Source: Strix aluco (taxonomy: Eukaryota; Chordata; Aves; Strigiformes; Strigidae). Taken from it: a stretch of DNA of 64,000 nucleotides. Below, piece by piece: positions 1-12,915 of the stretch; position 1 is the first letter of the stretch, and each line of letters opens with the position of its first letter. The translations under genes and the position numbers were made by a program. The notes below the pieces were generated by a model. The model ran no database searches, was not told where the DNA came from, and saw only the letters and a program-made list of their open reading frames with translations. The stretch is taken from positions 7,855,698 through 7,919,697 of the forward strand of contig NC_133939.1 in assembly GCF_031877795.1 (NCBI RefSeq). The letters are read 5' to 3'.

Positions 1-2847
1 TGTGTCTGTGGGATTGTGGCACGTGCTACTTGCTGTGGTGACAGATCAGGCCGAAAAAGTGCCTGTTCCAAGAAAGGAAACATATAGAGCATGTCACTGC
101 TACAGCCCAGACAAGTATCCTTTCCAGGAGGATCTTACCACATGGACACATCCTCCAAATTGGGTGAGGTCTGGGGCAAATGGCCACTGTCTGATGAAAC
201 ATATAACTTTATGTTACTCTCAATTTTTTTTGTTTAAGCAGTATCAACCCTGCAAAAGATTTGATTTGTATTCAGGGATATATATATTTTTACACACCAA
301 AGCAGTTGAATAAGAACATGAAACATAAAGATGTAAAAAAAGAGAAGCAGAACACCCTACTTAGGTGAAACCAGGGAAATCAGTCTAAGTTCTGCATAAA
401 TACATTGGCAGGAATAAGCCCCATCCTAGATCCAGGGAGATGACTAAAAATAGAAATGCCTATTCTATCTTTTAATATTAGTTATTACTATTTAAATCAA
501 AGCAGCATTTTGGTCTACAATTTCCCATGGTTACAGAGAGGTGCTCTTTTATCCTGATCTGTGTTTTGGAGAAGAGGCTTGTCTCTCTTCTACTTAGTAA
601 CAGGAAAATGATGTATATTAAAAAAATATTTTTAAAACCAAGTTGTCAAAGTTTCAAATTTCTCACTATGTAACCAAATCTTGCAAGATCCCAGATCTTG
701 GAAATAAGGGTCAGAGACTTTGAGGTTTTCCCACCGTTAATATTTACATTCACAAATGCTTCACAGTGTAAGATTCTGAGAAGTGGTCAGAGTGATTTTC
801 CCATGTTTGTTTATCCACATTGACACTGTGACCAGCTAGATCATGAAATAATAACGAGGCTGTTTCAGTGTAATACACAAGAAACTGAACTTTTCATACA
901 GTTCCAAGTCAGGTGGGGGCTATCTGTCATTTTTGTAGCCGAGCTGAATCAAGGTGCTGCAACTTTCAACCTGTATTACCTTTCCCTCCCTGCATTGCAT
1001 TATGGAGTTAATTTAAATTACTTCAGCAAACAGCGATGACACTGGTGGTGCTTCTGTCGATCAAAGTGTACCTTGGAGCATTAGCCAGATTGCACACATA
1101 TGGAGTTAAGCACTGGACCCATACACAAGATGAAATCCTGGCCTCAGCGAAGTTAATGGCAAATCTTCTTTTGACTGCAGTATGACCAGGCTTTCTGTCT
1201 GTCCTTCCGAAGAATGAGATAGGAGATAGTAACAAAAATAATAAGGTGCTAAGTGCTGAGCACACAGTGCCCAAACGTAATTGGTTACACGGTGGCAGCA
1301 AACTTGAGACCTTCACACAGTCATTTGTTTGCCATCAAAAGTTTATCCTTTTTCTGCAGGTCATATGCCGAGTTAAGGTCTGAAAAGGGGTTTTGATGAG
1401 AATAGCATAGCAATATATTGAATCTTGAGAATAAATCTTATCAATTATTTCTGAAGGTACTCTGGCCATTACCAATTTCACCTGCATATATGATGACAAC
1501 ATTCTTATTTTTGAGCTATAGCCAGCACCCATGAAATCACAGACCTTAGAAAATCCCTGTGATTTATGTCACTGGTGCAGACAATGCAGGCAGCAAGCTA
1601 CAAATGTTCCCCGACTCACACATGTGGGTTACTCAGGTGGCACAGCAAAAGGCATAATTCCCCAACGGGACAAAGAGAGTGGGGATGACAGCACAGACCA
1701 GGGTCTCTGCCCTGCACTCCTTGTTTGTTTTAAGTTCCTGTTTGTACTTCTCTGAATGTCCAGTGTGCAACTTTTTAGGATGAAAAGCTACAGGTCCTAA
1801 AGCTGTCCCGAAGCTCTGACTGTTCCTCTCTGTCTTTGGCACTAGATGCACATTCAGACTGGTTTTCTGCATTTCCCGAATTTGGTCACATCAGCATCGG
1901 GAGGGCACAAGCAATCACAGGGGTGTTCAGTCTTCTTCAATGGCTGAACCAAATAATGAAAGGCATATGTATTCCTGTTGTGAAGGTTTCCCAGCCTTCC
2001 CTAAGTAATTGATGTCAGCATCAATACACCACTTTTTGCTGCTAAGGCTCAGCAGCGTTTATGGTAGGTTTCCTTTTTAACTGTGCTTTCATTTTTCCAA
2101 TTTCCTGCTCTTAGAATCTTGTCCAGTAAATTCCTTGTTTGGGTTTTATGGACTTTTTGATCACATTTCTTAGAAGATAATTTTTTGGGGATGTCACAGG
2201 CACGGAGGAGCCCGAAAGAATTACCATTGTTGACAAGATGTTTGACCATGGACAAGTGTTCCTCATTAAGAACAGGTTCTATTTTCTACTTATAAAAACA
2301 AACTTCCTACACACTCCAGTTACAAGGAAATGGCCTTATTTTTATAAGGACACATTTATGTTTGAAGCCAGCAAGGGGTTTAGTCCTTCTCTGGCTTTTT
2401 ATCACATTCATGGTTGCTTGCCCTTACCCTTGCAGAACTTTAGAGAAACTCCTCTCAGTATACCATCAACCCCTGACCTAAAGCAACACAAAAATGCCTT
2501 AAAAATAATCTTGTGTGGTTGCTGCAGACTAGCACAGACTGCTGACTCTACCATACCTCCACATCAGAATGGGGACTAGAGTCATCCCACCCATCCTTGG
2601 TTCCTGTTGGCTCTGTCCTTGCCTTGGAATATTAATAATTCCTGGCTCTTCTGCCATGCTCATCATCTTGCAGCACTTACACTGATGCAGTCTAATGCCT
2701 AGAGCAATAGCATGAATTGCCTGTGGTTACCCAGGAATGCTGTTGTAGAGCTTTAAGCAGAGCCCGGCTCATTTGAATTATTTTTTTCTTCTTAGTGCCA
2801 TCTTTACCAGTGTCCCTAGCTGTACCTGGTGCAGCTGACCGCAATGA
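1..2847. other. intergenic, no gene recognised
   Basis: I read both strands and found no exon with family similarity, no RNA gene and no clear repeat. The short open frames are unremarkable in length and composition. By comparison with the mammalian order GPC1 - OTOS - COPS9, this is probably the distal upstream side of OTOS; that is inference. Confidence 0.6.
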
Positions 2848-2852
2848 GCTGG
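2848..2852. repeat. Target-site duplication, left copy (GCTGG)
   Basis: Five bases directly before the LTR match the five directly after it (3753-3757). This fixes the element ends independently of any consensus. Confidence 0.75.
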
Positions 2853-3752
2853 TGTGGTGGTGCAATCCTTACCCCCCCCGCCCCTCTTTGTTGGGCTGCT
2901 TGGTGCTAGGTGCGATTCCACCCACATCCCCCTCCACCCACATCCCCCGAGCTATACACCAGTCTGTGGAGATAAGGACTGACAATGTTAACGAGCCTGG
3001 CTCCTGCCCCTCCCGATTGCTCGGAAATGGTTAAAATGGCCCATCAACTCCTCAGGGCCTGGCACACCTGTGCCTGGGATGTGGTCAAATGGGAACAATA
3101 ACAGAGTCGCACATTAATCAAATTCTTTTGTAACTGCTGGAAGGCACCAGAAGGCATTTGACAAAAGTCAATTATCTTGGACCCTATAAATGGCGACCAC
3201 CAGGGAGACCCTTTGAGCTCTCCTGGATCGCAGTGGGCCTGTGACCAGCATCTCCCCTGAGCTGGGACGCCTCTCAGGTACCAAACCCTTAAGGTGTCGT
3301 CTGCTCCAGACGGAAGGCCAGGGCGAAGTCCCCCGCTTGAGTCTCAATTATCGCCCGTTGAGGAATGCCAAGGCATTGTGAGTATTTGCTCTAAACTCAA
3401 GAGGGAAATTTTCTTTGAGCTAGCTTCTCTTTACTCTGTGTGTGTGTGTGTGTGTGTGTGGGTACGTACCCTTGTTTCTGTGTGTGTATGTCTGTTCTGT
3501 GTTCATTCCACTGAATCCAAACACCTTTGTTTCTGTATGTTTGTCCATTTTGTTATGTGCATGCATGTATATATGTATATATAGGTACCGTTAAGTAAGT
3601 TAGTGTGAATCTTGTCATTTTAGAATCTGAATAAGTCGCTTTTCTTTCTTTTAGTATTTCTGAATTATTTTATAATAACAAATTGCTGTTAGTTATTAAT
3701 AAACCTAGATTTCTTACTAAATATTGCCGTGTCAATACTTTCATCCGCGACA
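2853..3752 (+). mobile_element. Solo LTR of an avian endogenous retrovirus (ERVL-like)
   Basis: A 900-bp LTR begins TGTGGTGG and ends CCGCGACA, so the termini are TG...CA with imperfect inverted ends. It is flanked by the same 5 bp, GCTGG, at 2848-2852 and 3753-3757. Inside are a TATA box (TATAAA, 3185-3190), a TG microsatellite (3437-3460) and a late AATAAA (3698-3703), in the order expected of U3-R-U5 on the plus strand. No internal retroviral region or second LTR lies next to it, so it is a solo LTR left by recombination between the two LTRs of a provirus. The general pattern matches LTRs I know from ERVL-type elements of neoavian birds; the subfamily is not certain. The perfect target duplication argues for moderate rather than great age. 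Confidence 0.8.
3437..3460. repeat. (TG)n microsatellite inside the LTR
   Basis: Twelve TG dinucleotides in a row lie within the transcribed half of the solo LTR. Further TG-rich sequence continues to about 3490. Confidence 0.9.
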
Positions 3753-3757
3753 GCTGG
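3753..3757. repeat. Target-site duplication, right copy (GCTGG)
   Basis: This is the partner of 2848-2852 and directly follows the terminal CA of the LTR. Confidence 0.75.
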
Positions 3758-6700
3758 TATATGGAAGCAATCCAACTGAAATTAATGGAGTTGTTGGAAG
3801 GCTTAAAACCAATCATCCAGATAAGTTACCTGATGTCACACAGGGTGAAGACAGTGGAAATTGAAAAGATTCAGTCATTTCTGGCTTAAATCCTGGCAGA
3901 AGTCATGATTCAGTAGACATTAAAGCATGTACTTAATTAAAACTTCCAATTTATCCCATCTCTGGTCAATAAGGCACGTGAATGTGTGTTTAACTTGCTT
4001 TCTTTGCAGTGTTGTCAGAAATAGCTGTTGGCTGCCCTATTACCTAGAGCTAAGTATGCCACACACTTTCTGCCTGGCTTTGGATCACTGTGGTCATGAT
4101 TCCAGAAGAAATGAGGGTTTATGGCCACACCACAATGGGAAGACTGAGTCTGGGCTGTGCTGGTCGTATTTTCTCCCAGCTCTGGCAGCCGTGCCCACCT
4201 CACCCCTGTGTCTGTAAGCCTAAGCATTTCCTCCTTGCTGCCACCTGCACTACACACTGTGTGCTTTCAGAAAGGTCTCACCTGCTCTTAGCAAGGCTGT
4301 CTTTTTTTCTCTTTATTTTCCATAAATCAACCTCTAAGTTCCCTGTGATGTAAACACACAGCCTGAAAGGGATTGTATGTTGACAAAATCTTATTTTACT
4401 CTTACAGCTCCAGAACAGTTAAGGATGTTCAAGGGTTTTACATTACACCCAGTTTATTTCCACTGTAACAACCACCATAATTTCTTTTTAATCTTTTGTT
4501 AAGGACAAAGAGAAGGAGGCAGGGAACAGGAAAGAGGGGGAGCACATTTAAATAATTTAGATTTTAAAGCTTTAAACAAGGCTTTTATTTTATTTGAAGC
4601 CCCCATTCACACATTCACTTTGCCCTTAGCAAAAAAAATTTCAAATAACAGAATTTCCCACAGAATGGCATTTCCACGTTTCAAGCAGCTCTCACAGCAA
4701 TACGTACCTCAAAGGGGCATTGTGAGCCGGAATTAATTACGGCTCCATCCTCACACGCACTGGGCTCTCTGGCCCCAATCCAACAGAGCACTTAAAAATG
4801 CATGTTTCTCGCCAGGCGTGCGAGCTGGCCCACCAGTTTCAGCAAGTCCCTCTGCTTATGTTTAAAGTTAAGTATGTGCATAAGTGCTGTGCCAGAGCAG
4901 GGTCAAAGGAGGCAGCACCTTGCAGACTGAGCCCTTTATACCCCTAGAGCATCTTGAGATCTTCAGAAAAAAAGGCAGTACTGTATCAGAGAGGCATATG
5001 TTTACACACGGAGCTACATGGAAACCTTAAAATGTAACTGTGTGAGCCTCCATAGATTTGATGTACCCGCACTTGCTTCGTTGGTTTTTTTAAACAAGCA
5101 ATATTTAAAATATTAGCCACTTCAGAGCTGATATGAAAATAACAGCTGTCCCCCTTACAGAGGGGAAGGAAAAAGCATGCAAACAAGCTCACACACACAC
5201 ACAGAGTGAAAAATACTTTATGTTGAAGGATTTATAGTCTGTATTTCTGGGTTCTCCTGTTTCATGCAGATGAAAATGGGCATTTTATCATCAGCATGAT
5301 GAGAAAAGCATTAAGAAGCGTGTGAGAACAAGAAAAAGGGAGAGAGAGGTGGGCCTAACTCAAAGCAAAGGGAAAAAGCACTGACACGAGGGTGATGGCA
5401 GAGACACAGGAGTGGGAGTCGCTTGTGGAGCAGTACTGCTGGTTCTAACTGAGTGGAAGGCTGGGGAAGGGACGTGTGTGTAATGGGGATAGTCAATCAC
5501 GTTTGCAGTGTTTTGGCGAAGCCAGGAGTGTATTACTTCTGTCAGGCTCCGGCTTCCCTGGCAGCTTCAGAGGGATTAGGAATCGTGCTGGCTTGGGCAC
5601 CGAGGAGGTGATGGGACGCCCTGTTATCTCCTATATGTGCGTTTTTGATAATGAGAGGAGGAAGGACACTGGGGACTTGAGAGGAAAACGCAAGATCTTT
5701 GCCCCCAGGCTAAGTGAAAGGAAAGCTGTGTATCGAGCTGGGACATTTTATATGAAAGGTGAGGGATATTCTGGCAGCTTGTTTAGTGGGAGTCAGAAAT
5801 TAAGATAGCGGGTCAGCTAAGCTGAAAAAGAGGTTTGTGGTTTAGGGTGATCCTTGCAATACCTGCTGGTGGTTAGCCTTCTCCCAGGCTGGAAGCAGTG
5901 AAAGGAGTAGAGACACCGACGGGGTTGCACAAACACTGGGAAGCAGGCAGTTTACAGAGCAGCCTGTGCCTTAGGCTAGAAATCAGGAAACAAGCCTAAC
6001 CAACAAAGATCTTAACAAATATCTCCATTTATTAAGAAGTATGGTGAGGAATGGGTTCCTCATGTCCCTTTTTTTTTCTAAAAGACCCTCTCTGCTGGAT
6101 TTTGAGCATGGCCAACCTGCAAAAAAAGTAAGCACTGCTTGTTAACAGTCCCCATTTCAGGGTGCTGCTGGGACGAGCACAGGAGTGTCAGTTCATGCCT
6201 GCTCCCCCAGTGTCGGAGCCAGGGTGCGGCTCAGGTGGGTTGGGGATGGGGACCACAGCATTGGACAGGTCACCGAGGAGCTGCTGGGAGGGCACAATGA
6301 CATGCGGAGGCAGGTGACAGCACAGTGCAGGTGAAGGGAAGTTGTATCTAGACCGTGTGGGTCAGTGCCTTTACATACACCCATGTCTGATGTGATAAAT
6401 TGTCTAAGCTGTAAATACTCAGAGCACTATGCCTGGCATGTGCTCATACAGGAGTCACCTTTATCAGGGCTCATCCTTTGCTGAAGCAAAAGGAGAGTAG
6501 AGCACTCAGGCACAAGATGTCTTGTACAAAGTGGGAGAAGATGGTTCCCCCGGGGAACGGAGGTTTGGAAGGCACTGCCATGACACGTGTCACCCAGACC
6601 AGGGAAATCAAAGCACTGGCAAGAATTCAGCAAGAGAGGGAAAACTCCTGCCCTTTTCTCCCGATTTCTGACAGTGCCTGTCGGGCTTCTGATGACTGTC

Positions 6701-8454
6701 CCAAAATGCTGCACAGCTATAGTGATGGGTGAGATAAGCCGCCATGTGCCTGCAGCCATGGGACCTGGTCCAGCACTGCTGATGGCCTCACAAAGGCTGA
6801 TGCTGAATGTGAATGGCACAGGCAAGGTGGACAGCACTGCCTGTCAGCATTTTGTACTGTTTGCCTTCTAATGCAGTTCACAGCCATTAGCATTGGAAAG
6901 CTTACAGCAGGGAACACAGGCACAAAGCATGGGCCACAAAGAGAAGTCGCCTTGATTCAGCCCAAGACCCCAGGCAGTGTGTACAGTTTTTGTTCCTGTC
7001 CTGAGCTCCCACCAACACTATAAGAGCCACAATTCAAGGGGCGGTTAAAGTTCAGCATGTTTTAAAGGGGTTAAAGATAGATATGGGCATGATTTTAGAT
7101 TAAATATATTGATAGATATCTAAGCACCTTCATGATTTTCCAAGATGACCTGAAAAGACATCAGCAATACCAGGAGCTGAATCTGCATTTGCCAAGGGAT
7201 GCTTTGGGGCTTTGCCAGTGAGATCACCCTCATCCTTCCTCTCCCAACTCGCCCATTGCCTCCTTTGGAAAAGCATCAGTAGTTTGTTGCTTTTCCCTTT
7301 GATGGACAGACATGTTGTCGGGGCCCTGAGGGCACTAAATCCTAAAGGCCCGGAGCAGCTTCACCTGGAGCCTCCACCCACACCCCACTCACCCACAGCC
7401 CTGCTCCTGCGCAGCACTGTGGTGCTGGTGCCCAGGAAAGAGGGAGTTGGGGTGCAGCTCCCTCCTGTGCACACAGCATCCCCACAGCTGCCTCCCAAGG
7501 TGTGTGCCCTGGATCATGATGTGCTATGGGCTAGGTGCATGTGCCTGCAAATAGTGTCCAAGCAGTCATGCTCTTCTAGGGGCATTTCTGTTCCCTGGGC
7601 CAAAAAGGAGGTGTGAATGTGAGTGTGCAGCGAACACCCCCGGGGAAAGGGAGCTCTCACCCTGACTGCAGGACTGGGCTCCTGGAGCCTGAGAGAGAGA
7701 GGACAAAGGAGTCATAGTGTTCTTTCCACAGGATGAAACTTGCAATGAAGGGTATCCTTCATGCTGTTTCAATTATTTTAATATATCTGTTCTGGAGTTT
7801 CTACTGGGGGTAGGAGGAGGCAGGGAGCTAAATGTTCCTTCCAGTCACTACTGGGCTGGATTCTGCCAGCTTTATTCCTGCGGACAGGTCCTGCGCTTGG
7901 TGCCTATCTGTCTGAAATATCCCACCCAAGGTCTGAGTCCTTCTGTAGTATTTTTACCTTGTTTGATGGAAATAGGAGCTTTTAACTGTTGAAGCATTAG
8001 AAAGTAATTTGCAGTGACTTTGAGATGAGAGACTCAAACCTGTAGAAAGGAATCGCCTAAATACACCTTTTGAATCTGTAGTGCATCCCACCCTTGACAG
8101 TATGACTGAGCATCTTACTGGTGACACTGAGCTGTACTGGACAGACTAGAAATAGGCATTGGGGTTTATTGCTTAGCTAGAGCTTTAAATAGAGGATTGA
8201 CCCAATACTCCCACACTCCCCAAAAAAATAACTGAGGACTCCCCTTCTGCTAAGCAAACAATGACAACGCTATAAATCAAAGTCTCTTGGGCAACATCTT
8301 TTCCCCCTCTGAGGTGGGGTTATCACCACTGTGATTTTGGTCCTGCTTTTTGTTGATATCCTGATGCAGCTTAAATTTCGCCCTGACTCTGCTCAAATAA
8401 AGTGCATGACCAACAAAATGCCAAATCCAAGTCTGAATACCTGGAAGCGTGAGC
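3758..8454. other. intergenic, no gene recognised
   Basis: No exon or repeat family could be recognised. There is a short (CA)n tract at about 5190-5202. GC-richer stretches near 6190-6800 and 7210-7700 have no splice-flanked frame with similarity to a protein I know. Confidence 0.55.
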
Positions 8455-8640
8455 AAATCCCGTGCTTCTGAGGTGGCCGCGCTGCCGAGCGGGGATCCCC
8501 GGGCTGTGGACGGCAGAGGGAGCCGGAGCCCCACGGCAGCGGCCCGAGCTGCGCTGGGTCCTGCCCGGGAGTCTCCCCTGGAACGGAGAAGTCCCCGGCA
8601 GAAAACACGTCACCAGCAATTGCAACTCTTCCTACTTCGT
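8455..8640. promoter_or_regulatory. Small orphan CpG island
   Basis: About 18 CpG dinucleotides fall in roughly 190 bp, while the several hundred bases on each side have almost none. No exon of a known gene begins here on either strand. It could be the promoter of an unannotated noncoding RNA or an intergenic CpG island used as an enhancer. It lies about 8.5 kb upstream of the OTOS start codon. Confidence 0.45.
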
Positions 8641-11600
8641 GCGGACATGAATGAAATGAACTTCCATACTAAGGCTCTGGTAAAGCTACCTGACAGATAC
8701 ACGTGGCTTAACTTCAGTCAATACTGACAAAAAGAAGCATTAAACTGAAGATTGGGTCATGTAATAGTCTGGGCTGTCAGTCAGGTTCAGATGCAAACTG
8801 ACTGCAAAGCAATGTGTTAAACATGGGCTACAGGGCATGATCATCAAGTGATGGACTACACAGCAATGAATGCTGCAGGCAAGAACTGCTCTCCCTGTAT
8901 TTAACCGGGAAATCAAGGAATTTCAGAGTGTCAAGGCCAACAAAGCTGTTTTAAGGGTTAATTTATTCCATTTGGACACCTTTTGTACTAGGTTCAGTCT
9001 TGTTCAACCTCACTAGAGTTTAGCACATCAGACTAAACTAGAATCTTAAACCTCTAATAACTCCTCTCTGCAAAGTAGCTTGTACAACCTGGTAAGACTA
9101 CTAACTTAGAAAACTAAATGCCTAATCAGAATAAATAATGTCTTAAAATAGTCTAGCTGTAAGGCTAAAATCTGCCTCCAATGTATAAGGCAGTAGCTAC
9201 CTGGGTCACTACAATTTATAAGCTCCCAGAGCTGTGCAGGGTTTGTTCTTCCCCTCCACCCACAGTATTAGCACTGATCACTGCTACTCAGATAAAACTG
9301 GGTCAGAAGATAACAAGCTGTTTCATTTTGGGATGGCGACTGATAGTTCCTACCCCTTCAGTCTTTAAAACTGCAGACTTTTGTAAGCTGGAAAAACAAA
9401 ATTATTCTTTCCTGACAGGCACATGACATTCCCTGGCTGCTTTGCTCACCTTGAGGGAACATAGGACACAGGAGACAAGAGTGTTCCCAAATCCTCCCTG
9501 CTTCTCAGCTGGGGATGCTGAGCCATGCGCCATCCTTCCCACTGGCATGGATGGGCTGTGGTGAGTCAGGGGTGTGCAAAGAGAAATGATGGCCACAGTT
9601 CGTGGTCACATTCCTGACTGCAGATGTGCCTCTTCCTCTGTGCCCTTCAGGTTTACTCCTCAATGCCCAGCAGAGTACAATTCTCCAGCTATAAGGGCAC
9701 TTGCAGGTGACTTACAGCCCAGCTCTCCCCAGTGCAGAGTGGGTACAAAGCTGCAGCAAGGGCAGCAGGGTGTCTGTGGTACCCAGGGTGCTGGCTGGCC
9801 CATGAGAGATGAGGCTACATGCAGCTGAGAAAAACTGGGATTCTTGCAGTTCTTGGAGGTTTTTCAGAGGAAAAAACACTGACCAGGTAGGATGACTGTT
9901 CAAAGCAGTGGTAACATCCTGGCCCCACTGCAGCCTTCACTGAAGATGTCTTGCTCTCTCTTGCAGGACCAAGAGGAACACAAAGAACACCAATGTCTGA
10001 GCCTTGTCCTTGGAGCAGCATGAGGGGCTCTCTCCTCCCTGGTGCAACTGGTTCCTATGCTGGCAGGCAGTTCCTCCCTGGTGCATTAATGCACTTGTTA
10101 AACCTCTACAGATGGAGCTTGCTTCACCAAATGCTGGAAGGCTGACGGTGTTGCTTGTAGCACTGAGCAGCATCTCCAGCAGTGAGCACACAGGGTGACT
10201 GCACCTTTCAGTCATATTGTCCAGATCAATATATTGAATGTGATAGAAGCTGCCTCCTTGGTAGAAGTATCTTTCAAATGTAGACATCTACATTTGCAGC
10301 TGAAACAACCTCTTGATAGCTGGGTGGTCTCCCTGCTCCTGCGTAGCCAGGCCACTGCCAGCATGGCAGGGCACTGTGCAGCACTTGCTCCCTTCACATG
10401 TGGCTTTTGGTCCGGCAACTACTACAGCCCCTAACGCAGTTGCATTGATTGCTGGTATCAAATATACTAGCAACTTGCTCAGATTTCCTTGATGGATTTT
10501 TGTAATCAAGCCCATCTCTTCATCAGTCTGGTTTAATCAATTTTATTGTCCATAGGGCAGAGCTGCTTGTGGGCAGGTATAACTCTGGTGATATTGAAGT
10601 AGCCTTGGAGCATGAATCAAAGGGAAGAAGAGACCCTGAGTATGAAGAAGCTTCTGTTCATCCTACTAAAGTCTTAACATTGTTTGGTAACAAAATATTT
10701 AATGAACTTTTATTTAAAGAAACATCTCTGTGAAATGAAAACAATAAACAGCTGCTGATGGCTTAATAGCTTAAGTGTAGCTGGGGCATTCAATCAATCT
10801 GAAAAGCAATTTATTGTGAGCATATTGCAAAATGGTGGAGGTTATTGCTATGATACATCTAACCATAATTGCAATGGGAAAAATATATCCTGTCTTGAGA
10901 GCTGTGAAAAGGGCTCAGTGACCAGTTTGTTACGATTCCCTGCAGACTTCAGAGTAATCTGTGGCTGTGCTGAATAGCTGAGTACAGCTAATGCAAAGAA
11001 CTGACTAATTTATCAAAAAAAAAGACGGCTTGGAAATAAACTTAGGCCTAATGCAGGTACAGGAAGGAAGAGGACAAGTCCTGGATCCTCTACTACTAGA
11101 ATTTGGGTGCTGCTGCCTCCCATCCTCCCTGCAGCAGAACTGCTTGGAAGCAAACACTCCTCACTGCACTTCGCCTTCTGTGGTGCTAACAGGCATTGCC
11201 AGCCTTGTCTCCTGAGGAAACAAGATGTAGACAACCGAGTGGACTTGTTGGATCTAATATTCCATTTTGCCTATAGTAAAACCAGTTTGAAACCATTAAC
11301 AAATTCTAACCCACTTCAGTGGCAGCCCAGATGTGAGGTTCCTGTAACTCATGTGAAAATTTGCAGACAGACAGTGGAGAAAATTGATTGGTGTTAATGG
11401 TGATAGGAGGGGAGAAGTCGGCCTGTAGTTGTTCTTTGCTTGCCCAGAAGCAGCTGCTTGCCCGGTGAGCAGAGGGGCCATCCTCCAGTGCTGTGAAGCA
11501 GCCTTGCATGGACCCATGAGAGAGCCAGACTTTGTGCTTGAAGCTGGCAGTGCTGCCCTGGGAGGGAAAGGTACAGTGGGGGAGAGCTGAGAGCCCCTTG

Positions 11601-12404
11601 CAGGAGCTGTGAGGATACCAGGGTGTTCCTGGGGAGAGGCACTGGGATACCTGGCAGGAGCATCTCATAGGGAGCAGAGCTGCACTAGTCCTGCTGCCAG
11701 TGGAACCGCTCCCTTGCTTTGGTCTTACTACCTGCTGCAGCACACAGCCCTGCCTGCTATCTGTGAACACCTGGAAACAAATTTGCATCTACAAATATAA
11801 CCTTTCTCCAGATACAGGTTAAAATGATAAGTTGAAATAAATGTAGAGAGATACTTTCTTGTTTGCTCTCAAGTCTGATTTATTTAAATGTAGAACTACT
11901 CCTTAACCCTATGGTTTGTAAATCTGACCTTCAACTTGACAGATAGCTCTAGTACATGTGAAAGTGGTTCACTTTAATTTGGCTATCTCTAATTGCACTA
12001 CAGTTATTCTGTTAATTGTTTTGTAACTATCCAAATCCATCTGCCATGTCTATCTTCAGTTGCCTCCAGGGACTACTATAATCAGGCTGATCAAGCCACT
12101 TGCTGGCAGAAAAAATGTCTGTTCACAGGAACTGAAAATAAGCAGTATTTCAGCAAAACAGACTGTAAGAACAACCACAGGGTCAGCCTGGGAGCTCACC
12201 TGGCCCAGCAACAGAGGATGCCTGAGGAGAATAAGACACAGCACAAAAGTGCAGTGCTGTTTGGTCATGTTCTGCTCCCAGGCCAGGCTCAGACGCTCTC
12301 AGCCAGGACACTGGTAATACATTATGACAAGACATGCCACAGCTTAACTGTATCAAAACCCACTACCTTGTGCTTTGAACAAGCCACTGCCAGTCTACTT
12401 TGAT
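8641..12404. other. intergenic, no gene recognised
   Basis: No exon or known repeat was seen. The stretch 10,690-10,990 is AT-rich with many short homeodomain-type cores and could be regulatory, but nothing in it is diagnostic. Confidence 0.5.
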
Positions 12405-12915
12405 GTTTCTTGGTAGAAATCAAGGTCTCTTCATCCCTTTGCTGGCCTGAAGAGTCCCAGTCTACTTCAGCTGGTCCTTGACAGTGAAGTCCTCTCACCC
12501 CCTTCTTTGTATCTTTTCTTGTTCTATCACGTCTTTCTGTGATGGTGAAACCCAAAAATGCATGCAATATCCAAAATGGAAGCAACTGTGGCACAATGAC
12601 ATAGCGATGCTTTGTGGGTTTTTCCTCTCTTCCTATTTGATTTACCTTTTTGTCTGTGACTGAGCACTGAACAACATTTTACTAGAACTATCTATTGTAG
12701 TCCCAAATCTAGTTTCTGAGTGGGAATGGTCAGATACCATGGGCCTTTAAAGTTGGAGATATTTACCCAGGTACCTCATTTTACATTTACTTTTATTGGT
12801 CATTTTGTTATTCAGCTGCTTGGTACTGTGAGGTTCTCCCCTGATTCCTCCTTGTCTGCCCTGCACTTTACTATCCAGCATCATCAGAAAATTTTGGAGC
12901 TTCTGTTTTCACAAA
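12405..12915 (-). mobile_element. Ancient CR1 LINE fragment
   Basis: Read on the plus strand, this follows the reverse complement of the CR1 ORF2 C-terminal region in the order I know from old CR1 copies shared by birds, turtles and crocodilians. The blocks are: a 'gctgaagagtcccagtc'-like block (about 12,445), a 'ccttctctgtaccttttcc'-like block (about 12,500), a 'cacagtattccaaatgtgg'-like block (about 12,560), and an 'atctgccattttgttgccc'-like block (about 12,800) before a run matching the 'catctgcaaattttg' end (about 12,885). Similarity is patchy with many small gaps, so the copy is old and long inactive. Both ends are diffuse. Confidence 0.6.

Noticed and set aside
11306-11788. 160-codon open frame on the minus strand
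   Set aside because: It is a Ser/His/Gln-rich chance frame with no family similarity.
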